Positions 15,538 through 24,594 are shown, numbered from the stretch's first letter. The stretch: 64,000 nucleotides of DNA from UBA2040 sp041674745 (GCA_041674745.1 JBAYVD010000016.1:1-64000), one strand, 5' to 3'. Translations and numbers: made by a program. The notes: a model not told the origin generated them from the sequence alone.

Positions 15538-18162
15538 ATGCTAAAATTTACGATCTCCTTGCTATTTGTATCTGCGCTTTTCAGCAGCTGTGGAACCCAC
15601 AAGTCAAAAGTGGATTTGCCAGAAGTTGTTGAAGAATCAATCGATTCGTCCGAAATAGAAAATTTTGACGAAAGTTTGTTTGACTTTGAAACCGTTTCAA
15701 CGGTTTACCATGCTACAGAAACCGTCTTCACAGATTTGATTCATACCAAATTGGAAGTGAATTTTGATTGGACGAAATCCCGCATGAATGGGAAAGTATA
15801 CATTACAGCAAAACCACATTTTTATTCGTCTGATTCCTTGATTTTGGATGCGAAAGGGATGGATATTTTGAAAGTGCAATTGGCAGGCAAAGATCTTTTG
15901 TACACATATGAAAATGACCTTTTGAAAATAAAATTGGGCAAGGTTTTTACCCGAACGGAAAAATACACAGTGGAAATCACGTATGTAGCGAAACCTGACG
16001 AACGAATTACCGATGGCAGCGCAGCGATTACCTCCGATAAAGGGTTGTTCTTTATCAATCCGAAAGGTGAAGAAGTCGGCAAAATGCCACAAATTTGGAC
16101 GCAAGGAGAAACAGAATCGAGCTCAGTTTGGTTTCCAACCATTGATGCGCCGAATGTGAAAACGACACAAGAAATTTTCATGACCGTGGATAACAAGTAT
16201 GTCACGCTTTCCAATGGAAAGATGATTTCATCCAAGAAAAACACAAACGGTACGCGCACCGATCATTGGAAACAAGATTTGCCTCATGCGCCGTATTTGT
16301 TTATGATGGCTGTTGGAGAATTTAAAGTCATCAACGATTTCTATGTGAGAAAAGACGGAACGAAAATGCCGGTCAATTACTATGTAGAAAAAGAATGGGA
16401 ATCCTCCGCAAAAGACATTTTTGGTGAAACGCCCAACATGATTGCTTATTTCTCTAAATTGTTGAAAGTAGAATATCCATGGGACAAATATGATCAAATC
16501 GTTGTGCGCGATTACGTTTCTGGAGCCATGGAAAACACGGGAGCGGTCGTTTTTGGTGATTATGCGTACAAAACCAAACGAGAATTGTTAGACGACAATG
16601 ACCAATCGACCATCGCTCATGAATTGTTTCACCATTGGTTTGGCGATTTGGTCACAGCAGAATCTTGGTCGAATCTTACACTGAATGAATCCTTCGCCAA
16701 TTATTCTCAGTATTTGTGGGATGAATTCAAATTTGGCGTAAATGAAGCTGATTACCAAGCCAGTCAAGAAGAAAATGGCTATTTTCAGTCAGCACAAATG
16801 GGCGGTTACCACGATTTAGTTTGGTTTGCCTATGAGGACAAGGAACAAATGTTTGACGGACATTCCTACAACAAGGGTGGACGGATTTTGCACATGTTGC
16901 GCAGCTATTTGGGCGATGAAGCTTTCTTCGAAGGTTTGTCAAATTATTTGAATACAAATAAATTCAAGGCAGCCGAGTTTCAGCAATTGCGTCTGGCATT
17001 TGAAGAGGTTTGTGGCGAGGATTTGAATTGGTTTTTCAATCAATGGTATTTGTCTAGCGGGCATCCAATTTTATCGGTTGAACAAACCATCGATCAGGAA
17101 AATCAAACTGTAAAGTTGCACATTCAGCAAAATCAAGAGAACGAGGATTTCCCAGTGTTTAAATTGCCTGTTGATGTGGCAATTTTCGATAGCACTGGCA
17201 AAACGACCCATCGAATTGTTATGGAAGAAGCTTCGCAGGACTTTGCTCTGCCGTTCACAGGTACGGTCCGTGCCGTCATTTTTGACGAGTCCAAAATGTT
17301 ATTAGCGAAAGTAGAGGAGAAAAAACCGACAGATCAATCCATATTTCAATATTACAATTCAGATCGTTACAAAGCCAGACTTCAATCGATGACGCAAGGC
17401 TTTGTGGAAGGTGAAGCATCTTCCGAGCAAATGGTATTGGATGGTTTGAACGATGAGTTTTGGAAAATCCGGACGGTTGCCATTGAAAAAGCAGGTATTT
17501 TAACAGAACCAAACAAAGACAAAGCCTTAAAAATTATCAAAAACTTAGCGGTAAATGATTCCAAATCTCATGTCCGAGCAGCAGCGATCAATTATTTAGC
17601 AGCCAATATGGAGGGCGATGAGTTAACCAGCATTTTAACCAATGCCATGGAGAAGGATCCAAGTTACCTTGTAATCGGAAATTCCCTGAAAAGTTTGAGT
17701 AAAGTAGCGCCTAAGTTGGCCATGGAAAAAGCAGTTTCATTGGAACAAGAAGGTTCGGCCAAGATGTTAAGTGCCATTGCCCAAATTTATGGTGCGTATG
17801 GTGAAGAAGATAAAGCCAAATTTTTCAATACGGTTTTGACAAACGGAAAACTGACTGGCTTTGATGAATTGATGGCGCTGAATTCTTACACCTTATTCAA
17901 TAGTCGAATGAGTGAAGAGCAATTGCAATCGGCCTTCATGACCTATTCCAAATTAAAACTAAGCGGGGGGTATTATACAAAAATGTTCATGGCGCAAAAC
18001 ATTGAATATTTGATACAGACGATAGAGGATAGAAAGGGAATTCTCTTAGAGGAAATCGCACAACTTGAAAAAACGAAAGAGGTGGATTTGGCCAATGAAA
18101 AACGTCAAAGAATCACGAAATTAGAAGGCTTGCTTGTACAGTTTTCGACACTTGGTGAATAG
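15538..18162 (+). CDS. M1-family zinc aminopeptidase, lipoprotein
   Basis: An 874-residue exported metalloaminopeptidase that removes N-terminal residues from peptides. The M1 exopeptidase motif GAMEN starts at residue 329, the zinc site HELFHHW at 361, and the third ligand is Glu384 in NESFANY. The start at 15538 gives a lipoprotein signal (MLKFTISLLFVSALFSSC); the frame extends 18 residues upstream without reason. The C-terminal third (from about residue 600) is helical and HEAT-like. It stands alone upstream of the ATP synthase operon, which has its own promoter. Surface or periplasmic peptide scavenging is the likely role (inference). Confidence 0.92.
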   Translation: MLKFTISLLFVSALFSSCGTHKSKVDLPEVVEESIDSSEIENFDESLFDFETVSTVYHATETVFTDLIHTKLEVNFDWTKSRMNGKVYITAKPHFYSSDSLILDAKGMDILKVQLAGKDLLYTYENDLLKIKLGKVFTRTEKYTVEITYVAKPDERITDGSAAITSDKGLFFINPKGEEVGKMPQIWTQGETESSSVWFPTIDAPNVKTTQEIFMTVDNKYVTLSNGKMISSKKNTNGTRTDHWKQDLPHAPYLFMMAVGEFKVINDFYVRKDGTKMPVNYYVEKEWESSAKDIFGETPNMIAYFSKLLKVEYPWDKYDQIVVRDYVSGAMENTGAVVFGDYAYKTKRELLDDNDQSTIAHELFHHWFGDLVTAESWSNLTLNESFANYSQYLWDEFKFGVNEADYQASQEENGYFQSAQMGGYHDLVWFAYEDKEQMFDGHSYNKGGRILHMLRSYLGDEAFFEGLSNYLNTNKFKAAEFQQLRLAFEEVCGEDLNWFFNQWYLSSGHPILSVEQTIDQENQTVKLHIQQNQENEDFPVFKLPVDVAIFDSTGKTTHRIVMEEASQDFALPFTGTVRAVIFDESKMLLAKVEEKKPTDQSIFQYYNSDRYKARLQSMTQGFVEGEASSEQMVLDGLNDEFWKIRTVAIEKAGILTEPNKDKALKIIKNLAVNDSKSHVRAAAINYLAANMEGDELTSILTNAMEKDPSYLVIGNSLKSLSKVAPKLAMEKAVSLEQEGSAKMLSAIAQIYGAYGEEDKAKFFNTVLTNGKLTGFDELMALNSYTLFNSRMSEEQLQSAFMTYSKLKLSGGYYTKMFMAQNIEYLIQTIEDRKGILLEEIAQLEKTKEVDLANEKRQRITKLEGLLVQFSTLGE

Positions 18163-18222
18163 GTTTAGAGGTCATTTGATTTTTAATCATAAAATTATCT
18201 ATAGTATCTCATTAAATTTTTA

Positions 18223-18252
18223 TTGAATTTTAGGAAAGTTTATCTACCTTTG
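18223..18252 (+). promoter_or_regulatory. TTG-N19-TACCTTTG promoter of the atp operon
   Basis: A complete Bacteroidota promoter: -33 TTG at 18223-18225 and -7 TACCTTTG at 18245-18252 with 19 bp between them. The leader before the atpB ATG at 18282 would be about 25 nt and contains GAAAGGA. Confidence 0.75.
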
Positions 18253-18281
18253 CGCAAAATTTGAAAGGATAAATAGCAGTT

Positions 18282-19442
18282 ATGTTCGGAATCGCTCAGA
18301 ATAACAAATTGAAAACGTATCTATTAGCCTTGCTGTCTTTCGTGTTGGTAAGCACGTCATTTGCAAACGGGAATAGTGCCGCGGTTGAAGAGGAAAAAGA
18401 CTTCAATGTAGGTGAGATGATTATGCACCATATCAAGGATGCACATGAATGGCATTTGTGGGGTGGTGAACACGACGGTACGGCCATCTATTTGCCAGTA
18501 ATCTTGATGGACGGCGGAATGAAAGTTTTTTCATCTGCGAATTTTTACCATGGTTCACACGGTTATTATACCGACCCAAAAACAAATAAACAAATCACTT
18601 ATTTGAAAGGTGACGGCCCAGCAAAAGGATACGCTTTGTTCCACGAGAAAATTTACAAACTGCAGGAGGAAGAATTGCATTTTGTAAGTGGTCACCCACA
18701 CAATGCGATGCCGATGGACTTGTCCATGACGAAAAATGTCGTTTTCATGATCATTAGTTCTTTGTTGATACTGTTGTTAATGATTGGTACAGCAAAATAC
18801 TACAGAAGAAATGGTGCTGTTGCCCCAAGAGGAATTGCAAAATTCACAGAACCACTTATTTTGTTCGTTCGCGATGACATCGCTAAAGCAAATATTGGCG
18901 AAAAGAAATATGCGAAATATGTTCCCTATTTGTTGACGATTTTCTTCTTCATATTCGTTTCCAACTTGTTGGGATTGATTCCTGTTTTAGGAGCCAACTT
19001 AACTGGAAATATTGCAATAACGTTTTTCTTAGCGGTATGTACATTATTGGTTACTGTATTTTCTGGTAACAAACATTATTGGGGTCACATTTTCTGGATG
19101 CCAGGTGTGCCAGTTGTTATGAAATTTGTCATGATGCCAATTGAGTTGGTGGGAGTTTTAACAAAACCTTTCGCCTTGATGATTCGTTTGTTTGCAAATA
19201 TTACCGCAGGCCACATCATTATTTTGGCATTGGTTTCTATCATTTTCTTAAACAAAAGTGCAGCTTGGGGAGCATTATCCGTTCCGATGGCCTTGTTCAT
19301 TTCTGTTTTGGAATTGTTGGTTGCTTTCTTGCAAGCATATTTGTTTGCCATGTTAAGCGCTTTGTTTATCGGTGCGGCTGTTGAAGAGCATCACCACGAA
19401 GAACATGTTCACGACGAGCATGAAGAAATAGTAATTATTTAA
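18282..19442 (+). CDS. atpB: F1Fo ATP synthase subunit a (AtpB)
   Basis: A 386-residue membrane subunit forming the proton half-channels against the c-ring. The conserved region VLTKPFALMIRLFANITAGHI contains the essential Arg, followed by the last two helices (LELLVAFLQAYLFAMLSALFI). The protein is longer than the roughly 270 residues of E. coli subunit a: an N-terminal extension begins with a signal-peptide-like helix (ending about residue 29) and a hydrophilic domain of about 100 residues with HHIKDAHEWHLWGGEH. The C-terminal tail is His/Glu-rich (EEHHHEEHVHDEHEE). The extension is usual in Bacteroidota. First gene of atpBEFHAG. Confidence 0.95.
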   Translation: MFGIAQNNKLKTYLLALLSFVLVSTSFANGNSAAVEEEKDFNVGEMIMHHIKDAHEWHLWGGEHDGTAIYLPVILMDGGMKVFSSANFYHGSHGYYTDPKTNKQITYLKGDGPAKGYALFHEKIYKLQEEELHFVSGHPHNAMPMDLSMTKNVVFMIISSLLILLLMIGTAKYYRRNGAVAPRGIAKFTEPLILFVRDDIAKANIGEKKYAKYVPYLLTIFFFIFVSNLLGLIPVLGANLTGNIAITFFLAVCTLLVTVFSGNKHYWGHIFWMPGVPVVMKFVMMPIELVGVLTKPFALMIRLFANITAGHIIILALVSIIFLNKSAAWGALSVPMALFISVLELLVAFLQAYLFAMLSALFIGAAVEEHHHEEHVHDEHEEIVII

Positions 19443-19454
19443 AATCAATATAGT

Positions 19455-19679
19455 ATGTTCGGAAGTATAGCAGCAATTGGAGCAGGTTTGGCAGTATTAG
19501 GTGCCGGTTTAGGTATCGGTAAAATCGGTGGTTCAGCAATGGACGCGATCGCACGTCAACCAGAAGCTTCAGGAAAAATTCAAACAGCGATGATTATCGC
19601 TGCTGCTTTGATCGAGGGTGTAGCACTTTTCGGTGTAGTTGTAGGACTTTTGGGTCTTGAAACTGGAGTAGCGAAGTAA
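19455..19679 (+). CDS. atpE: F1Fo ATP synthase subunit c (AtpE)
   Basis: A 74-residue hairpin of two membrane helices that oligomerises into the rotor ring. The polar loop ARQPE lies between the helices, and the ion-binding carboxylate is Glu54 in the second helix (AAALIEGVALF). The residue after Glu54 is Gly instead of the Ser/Thr found in sodium-type c subunits, so proton coupling is more likely (inference). It starts 12 nt after atpB and is followed by a strong intercistronic hairpin at 19691-19725. Confidence 0.96.
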   Translation: MFGSIAAIGAGLAVLGAGLGIGKIGGSAMDAIARQPEASGKIQTAMIIAAALIEGVALFGVVVGLLGLETGVAK

Positions 19680-19690
19680 TTTCCAAAAAC

Positions 19691-19725
19691 AATTCTCGCT
19701 TCAACGGTTGGTTGAGGCGAGAATT
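19691..19725 (+). other. strong hairpin between atpE and atpF
   Basis: AATTCTCGC(TTCAAC) pairs with (GTTGAG)GCGAGAATT: a 15-bp stem with one G-T wobble and a 5-nt loop. It is not followed by a proper T-run, so it is probably an mRNA-stabilising or processing element, or a partial terminator, that raises atpE output relative to the downstream genes. The function is inferred. Confidence 0.65.
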
Positions 19726-19756
19726 ATTTGATTTCAAACGATTAAAAAATTAAGAG

Positions 19757-20251
19757 ATGGATTTAGTATTACCTGATTTTGGATTGTTATTTTGGACAGC
19801 ATTGGTGTTCTCCATTTTGCTAATTCTTTTGGCGAAGTTTGCTTGGAAACCAATTTTGGGCGCGGTGAATGTACGCGAACAAAAAATTACACAAGCATTG
19901 GAATTGGCTGAAAAAACCAAAAAAGAAATGCAAGCGATGCAAGCGCAAAATGCGAATTTGATTCAAGAAGCGAGAGCGGAAAGAGATGCAATCGTTCGTG
20001 ATGCAAAAGAAACAGCAACCAGCATGGTTGAAGAAGCTAAAAATGGTGCTAAGATTGAAGCAGAAAAAGTGATGGCCAATGCACGTGAGATGATCAATGC
20101 AGAGAAAACAGCCGCTATTAGTGAGTTGAAAAACCAAGTAGCTACTTTTGCTTTGGAAATTGCAGAAAAAATTGTTCGTACGGATATGTCGTCGGACGAA
20201 AAACAAAAAGCATTGGCTGAGAAAATGGCCGAAGATGTGAACTTGAACTAA
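19757..20251 (+). CDS. atpF: F1Fo ATP synthase subunit b (AtpF)
   Basis: A 164-residue peripheral-stalk subunit. One N-terminal membrane helix (about residues 8-28, LLFWTALVFSILLILLAKFAW) is followed by WKPI and a long charged coiled coil with many Ala, Glu and Lys heptads. It dimerises and ties subunit a to the F1 head through the delta subunit. It sits between the atpE hairpin and atpH, with 9 nt to the next start. Confidence 0.95.
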   Translation: MDLVLPDFGLLFWTALVFSILLILLAKFAWKPILGAVNVREQKITQALELAEKTKKEMQAMQAQNANLIQEARAERDAIVRDAKETATSMVEEAKNGAKIEAEKVMANAREMINAEKTAAISELKNQVATFALEIAEKIVRTDMSSDEKQKALAEKMAEDVNLN

Positions 20252-20260
20252 GAAAAAGTC

Positions 20261-20794
20261 ATGAAACAAACGAAAGCAGCTATGCGTTATGCAACCTCTT
20301 TGTTGGAGTTGTCTCTTGAAAAAGGGAATCTCGACCAGGTTGCTGCGGATATGAAATATTTCTCAGACACGGTTGCTGAAAACCGCGATTTGGCTTTGAT
20401 GTTGACAAGTCCAATTATTGATGGAGCCAAGAAATCCGAAGTGTTCAAAATGATCTTCGGACAATTTGAACCGCTGACCGTATCATTTTTTGATTTGATT
20501 ACGAAAAATGGTCGTGAAGCAGTTTTGCCAGAAATCGCAGAAGCATTTGATGCAAAAGTAAAAGAATACAAAGGTATTTTTCCTGTGGAATTGGTGACAG
20601 CAGTCGCTTTGGATGAGGCTACGAAAAAAACCATTCTAGCGAAATTGGACGCTTCCGTAAACGGAACGTTAGAAGTTACGGAAACAATCGACGCCTCTTT
20701 GATCGGAGGTTACATTATAAAAATGGGCGACATGCAAATTGACGCTTCCATTTCAAACCAATTGAATAATTTAAAACAACGTTTAACTCACTAA
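20261..20794 (+). CDS. atpH: F1Fo ATP synthase subunit delta (AtpH)
   Basis: A 177-residue OSCP/delta subunit that joins the F1 alpha subunits to the b-stalk. The N-terminal helical domain has MRYATSLLELSLEKG, and the C-terminal part has the family signature IGGYIIKMGDMQIDASISNQLNNLKQRL. Gene order atpF-atpH-atpA confirms the assignment. Confidence 0.95.
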   Translation: MKQTKAAMRYATSLLELSLEKGNLDQVAADMKYFSDTVAENRDLALMLTSPIIDGAKKSEVFKMIFGQFEPLTVSFFDLITKNGREAVLPEIAEAFDAKVKEYKGIFPVELVTAVALDEATKKTILAKLDASVNGTLEVTETIDASLIGGYIIKMGDMQIDASISNQLNNLKQRLTH

Positions 20795-20822
20795 TCCTCG
20801 GATTGGTGGAATATACCATATT

Positions 20823-22397
20823 ATGGCAGATGTAAAACCAGCAGAAGTTTCTGCGATTTTAAAAGAACAGCTTTCTGGATTCAAATCCGAAGCTGAATTG
20901 CAAGAAGTAGGTACGGTTCTTCAAATTGGAGATGGTATCGCTCGTATTTATGGACTTACTGGTGCGCAAGCAGGTGAGTTGATTGAATTTGACGGTGGAC
21001 TTCAAGGTATCGTAATGAACTTGGAAGAGGACAACGTTGGAGCGGTATTGTTGGGTCGTTCAACTTTGGTAAAAGAAGGTGACACAGCGAAAAGAACGGG
21101 ACGAATTGCTTCTGTGAAAGTGGGTCATGGAATGATCGGTCGTGTTGTAAACACCTTGGGTGAACCAATTGACGGTAAAGGACCAATCGCAGGTGAAACA
21201 TTTGAAATGCCAATCGAAAGAAAAGCACCAGGTGTTATCTTCCGTGAGCCGGTAACAGAGCCAATGCAATCCGGTATCAAAGCGATTGACGCGATGATTC
21301 CAGTGGGACGTGGACAACGTGAGTTGGTAATTGGTGACCGTCAGACAGGTAAAACAACGGTTTGTATTGATACCATTATCAACCAAAAAGAATTCCACGA
21401 TAGAGGTGAAACAGTTTTCTGTATCTATGTTGCGATCGGACAAAAAGGGTCAACAGTAGCAGGTATCGTTAAGAAATTAGAAGATGCAGGTGCAATGGCT
21501 TATACAGTGGTTGTTGCGGCTAACGCTGCTGAACCAGCTCCAATGCAATTTTACGCACCAATGACAGGTGCAGCCATCGGTGAGTATTTCCGTGATTTAG
21601 GAAATCCTGCATTGATCGTTTACGATGATTTATCCAAACAAGCGGTAGCTTACCGTGAGGTGTCTTTGTTGTTGCGTCGTCCTCCAGGCCGTGAGGCTTA
21701 CCCAGGTGATGTATTCTACTTACACTCCCGTTTATTGGAAAGAGCAGCGAAAATCATCAACGATGATACGATTGCTTCTCAGATGAATGACTTGCCGGAA
21801 TCTTTGAAAGGAAAAGTAAAAGGAGGAGGTTCATTGACAGCCTTGCCAATTATTGAAACACAAGCAGGTGACGTTTCTGCCTATATCCCAACCAACGTAA
21901 TTTCGATTACAGATGGTCAGATTTTCTTGGAAACAGATTTGTTCAACGCCGGTATTCGCCCAGCGATCAACGTAGGTATCTCGGTATCACGTGTTGGAGG
22001 TAACGCGCAAATCAAATCCATGAAAAAAGTGGCGGGTACATTGAAATTGGATCAAGCACAATTCCGCGAATTGGAAGCGTTTGCGAAATTCGGTTCTGAC
22101 TTGGATGCTGCAACGAAATCCGTTTTGGACAAAGGTTCACGTAACGTTGAAATCTTGAAACAAAAAGAAGGAGATCCGTACCCAGTTGAAAAACAAATTG
22201 CGATCATCTACGTAGGTACAAAAGGATTGATTCAAAATGTTCCAATCAACCAAGTGAAAGCATTCGAAACAGAATACTTGAACTATTTGGAGGCAAAACA
22301 TGCTGACGTGTTGGTGGCTTTGAAAGCAGGAAAATACACAGATGAGTTGACAGATGTACTTGGAAAAGTGGCAAAAGAAATCGCTTCAAAATACTAA
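20823..22397 (+). CDS. atpA: F1Fo ATP synthase subunit alpha (AtpA)
   Basis: A 524-residue non-catalytic nucleotide-binding subunit of F1. Walker A GDRQTGKT lies at residues 171-178, the region ALIVYDDLSKQAVAYREVSLLLRRPPGREAYPGD carries Walker B and the arginine-finger neighbourhood, and the start MADVKPAEVSAILKEQL is typical. It is the fifth gene of the operon. A 78-bp spacer with nested inverted repeats (22403-22467) separates it from atpG. Confidence 0.97.
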   Translation: MADVKPAEVSAILKEQLSGFKSEAELQEVGTVLQIGDGIARIYGLTGAQAGELIEFDGGLQGIVMNLEEDNVGAVLLGRSTLVKEGDTAKRTGRIASVKVGHGMIGRVVNTLGEPIDGKGPIAGETFEMPIERKAPGVIFREPVTEPMQSGIKAIDAMIPVGRGQRELVIGDRQTGKTTVCIDTIINQKEFHDRGETVFCIYVAIGQKGSTVAGIVKKLEDAGAMAYTVVVAANAAEPAPMQFYAPMTGAAIGEYFRDLGNPALIVYDDLSKQAVAYREVSLLLRRPPGREAYPGDVFYLHSRLLERAAKIINDDTIASQMNDLPESLKGKVKGGGSLTALPIIETQAGDVSAYIPTNVISITDGQIFLETDLFNAGIRPAINVGISVSRVGGNAQIKSMKKVAGTLKLDQAQFRELEAFAKFGSDLDAATKSVLDKGSRNVEILKQKEGDPYPVEKQIAIIYVGTKGLIQNVPINQVKAFETEYLNYLEAKHADVLVALKAGKYTDELTDVLGKVAKEIASKY

Positions 22398-22402
22398 AAT
22401 AA

Positions 22403-22467
22403 AATTACGAATTATCAATTACGAATTGGGAAACCAATTCGTAATTCGTAATTCAAAAATTCGTAAT
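22403..22467 (+). repeat. nested AATTACGAATT repeats forming a hairpin between atpA and atpG
   Basis: The inner stem AATTACGAATTGG / CCAATTCGTAATT (22417-22429 and 22434-22446) is 13 bp and perfect, closed by a GAAA tetraloop. An outer pair of the same unit (22403-22412 and 22457-22467) can form a second helix. The unit occurs four times in alternating orientation in 65 bp. It resembles small dispersed palindromic repeats; its effect would be on the atp mRNA. Confidence 0.7.
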
Positions 22468-22475
22468 TAAATAGG

Positions 22476-23351
22476 ATGGCAAACTTAAAAGAAATACGAA
22501 ATAGAATAGTCTCGGTTGGTTCAACCATGCAGATTACGTCCGCTATGAAAATGGTGTCCGCTGCGAAGTTGAAAAGAGCGCAAGATGCAATTACACAAAT
22601 GAAACCCTATGCAAATAAATTGCAAGAGATTTTGGGTAACTTGAGTGCAACGCTAGATCTTTCTGAAAATGCTTACGCGGAAGCGAGAGAGGTGAAAAAC
22701 ATATTGATTATCGCTGTTTCTTCTAACCGTGGATTGTGTGGTGGTTTCAATAACAACATCATCAAACAAGTGAATAGCTTGGTGGCGGGTGAATACAAAA
22801 ACCAAAACCCAAAAATCTTGTGTTTAGGTAAAAAAGTAAGAGACGCCTTCAAACGTTCTGAGTTTTATTATACAAACGAAGAATTGGCTAAAGCCGAAGA
22901 TATCTTTTACGATTTGACATTTGAACACAATGCACAAATTGCAGAAGAATTGATGAAACGATTCTTGAACAAAGAATTTGATAAAGTAGTTGTAGTTTAC
23001 AATTCGTTCATCAATGCCGCTTCTCAAGACGTAAAAGTGGAGCAATTCTTGCCAGTAGTTGCCAATGTACAAGCAGAAGGAAAATCGGCTGGTGATTACA
23101 TCTTCGAACCTTCGAAAGAAGAAATCGTTGAAGATTTGATTCCGAAATCATTGAAAATACAATTGTTCAAAGGTTTGTTGGATTCGCATGCATCTGAACA
23201 CGGTGCACGTATGACAGCTATGCACAAAGCAACAGACAACGCGTCTGAATTGCAAAAAGATTTGAAATTATCCTACAACAAAGCGCGTCAAGCGGCCATT
23301 ACAAACGAAATCTTAGAGATCGTTGGTGGTGCGGAAGCGTTGAAATCATAA
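22476..23351 (+). CDS. atpG: F1Fo ATP synthase subunit gamma (AtpG)
   Basis: A 291-residue central-shaft subunit. The N-terminal helix has the usual IRNRIVSVGSTMQITSAMKMVSAAKLKRAQ, the middle has SSNRGLCGGFNN, and the C-terminal helix has the conserved ASEHGARMTAMHKATDNA...YNKARQAAITNEILEIVGGAEAL. It is the last gene of this cluster; atpD and atpC are not next to it, as is usual in Bacteroidota where they form a separate locus. Confidence 0.97.
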   Translation: MANLKEIRNRIVSVGSTMQITSAMKMVSAAKLKRAQDAITQMKPYANKLQEILGNLSATLDLSENAYAEAREVKNILIIAVSSNRGLCGGFNNNIIKQVNSLVAGEYKNQNPKILCLGKKVRDAFKRSEFYYTNEELAKAEDIFYDLTFEHNAQIAEELMKRFLNKEFDKVVVVYNSFINAASQDVKVEQFLPVVANVQAEGKSAGDYIFEPSKEEIVEDLIPKSLKIQLFKGLLDSHASEHGARMTAMHKATDNASELQKDLKLSYNKARQAAITNEILEIVGGAEALKS

Positions 23352-23372
23352 GAAATAGATTCCAGGATCTAG

Positions 23373-23408
23373 AGCCCAGAATCCAGTTGGATTTTGGGCT
23401 TTTTGTTT
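23373..23408 (+). terminator. terminator of the atp operon
   Basis: AGCCCAGAATCCA / TGGATTTTGGGCT stem, 4-nt loop region, followed by TTTTTG and more T. Confidence 0.8.
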
Positions 23409-23469
23409 TTGCTAATCATCGTTAATTTGTAACTCGAATTAGGCTAAATCTGTATCTTTAGATTTTATT

Positions 23470-23483
23470 CAAAACATGTTTTG
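23470..23483. promoter_or_regulatory. 14-bp perfect palindrome upstream of the histidine kinase gene
   Basis: CAAAACATGTTTTG is a perfect palindrome 24 bp before the ATG at 23508. A near-consensus -7 box (TATCTTTA, 23453-23460, with TTG 23 bp upstream) precedes it, so the palindrome would cover the transcription start: a likely operator for a dimeric regulator. Confidence 0.4.
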
Positions 23484-23507
23484 TAAGCAAATATAACCTA
23501 CTAAGTT

Positions 23508-24593
23508 ATGATAGAAGCGAAGCTAAAAGAGCGTATTAAGGAATTATCTTGTCTGTATGATATTAGCAAAATTGCCAAGTCAACTGAATCATCTGTCGAA
23601 GTTATTCTGCAAAAGATAGTCAATAGAATCTCTAGTGCTTTTCAACACGAAAATGACGCTATTTGCGAGCTCAAATATGGTGAGATAACAATTGCTTCGC
23701 AAACGGCTCCCAAAAGCGCTGTAACGATAGCTCAGAATATATGTATCGAAAAAGAGGAAATTGGTCTTCTATTGATACATTATCCAGCAAATTTGTACTC
23801 TGAAACAGACTTCCTTGATGAAGAGTTCATGTTTCTAGAGAAACTAGCCGGGGAAATTGCTGATGTAATACAGAAACAAAGAATAAAGAAGCTGGAGGAA
23901 GAATACATTCAAAAATTTGTTCGCCAGGATAGGTTGATGGTGTTGGAGGAAATTACAGCTAGTATCGCTCATGAATTAAATACACCATTGGCAAATATTT
24001 TTGGTTTTGCAGAGTTCATTTTACAATCTGAGCGCAACCCACAAACACTTGCTGACGCGCAAAAGATCCTTAATTCTGCAACGCACGCTAGCGAAATTGT
24101 GAAGAAGTTAATGTATTTTTCTTGCGAATTGCCTCAGAGAATTAAACAAATATCACTTCATGCTTTGGTTGAAGATGCGCTACAACTGCTTAGACCAACT
24201 ATCGAAAAAGCGAAGCTGAGCGTTGTTTTGGACAGTGATCTTGGTGATCAAGATTTATTATTTTTAGATGCCGTTCAAATGACCCAAGTGGTTTTTAATT
24301 TGGTGAGTAATGCCATCATGGCCTCTCAACCAAGCACGATAATCACGATAAAACTTTTTAAAAATGAAAAGGAAGTCATCTTGAAAGTCGCAGACCAAGG
24401 AATTGGAATTCCAAAAAATAATTTAGCGCGCATTTTCGAACCATTCTTCTCAACAAAAGATATTGGAGAAGGAATGGGTCTTGGGTTGAGTGTCGTTCAT
24501 GGAATTGTGCGGTCGCATGGTGGACAAGTTAAAGTGGAATCAAAAGTTGATAAAGGAACAACATTTACCATAATTTTACCTTTAGTAAGTTAA
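23508..24593 (+). CDS. cytoplasmic sensor histidine kinase (GAF-like sensor)
   Basis: A 361-residue kinase without membrane segments. Residues 1-125 form a GAF-like sensor domain. A short linker helix leads to the HisKA dimerisation helix with ASIAHELNTPLANI, where His155 is the phosphorylation site. The ATP-binding domain has N box FNLVSNA (about 263-269), G1 DQGIGIP, F box FEPFFSTK and G2 GMGLGLS. The signal sensed is unknown; a soluble small-molecule or redox cue fits a cytoplasmic GAF domain (inference). Its stop is one base before the sigma-54 response regulator start, so the two form a two-component pair that heads the redox/nitrogen cluster. Confidence 0.92.
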   Translation: MIEAKLKERIKELSCLYDISKIAKSTESSVEVILQKIVNRISSAFQHENDAICELKYGEITIASQTAPKSAVTIAQNICIEKEEIGLLLIHYPANLYSETDFLDEEFMFLEKLAGEIADVIQKQRIKKLEEEYIQKFVRQDRLMVLEEITASIAHELNTPLANIFGFAEFILQSERNPQTLADAQKILNSATHASEIVKKLMYFSCELPQRIKQISLHALVEDALQLLRPTIEKAKLSVVLDSDLGDQDLLFLDAVQMTQVVFNLVSNAIMASQPSTIITIKLFKNEKEVILKVADQGIGIPKNNLARIFEPFFSTKDIGEGMGLGLSVVHGIVRSHGGQVKVESKVDKGTTFTIILPLVS

Positions 24594-24594
24594 G

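Noticed and set aside
22403..22467. Repeated AATTACGAATT units considered as a CRISPR array
   Set aside because: Units are 11 bp, alternate in orientation and have no regular unique spacers; no cas genes are near.
22476..23507. Absence of atpD and atpC after atpG considered as a deletion
   Set aside because: In Bacteroidota the beta and epsilon genes normally form a separate locus, and a clear terminator follows atpG.
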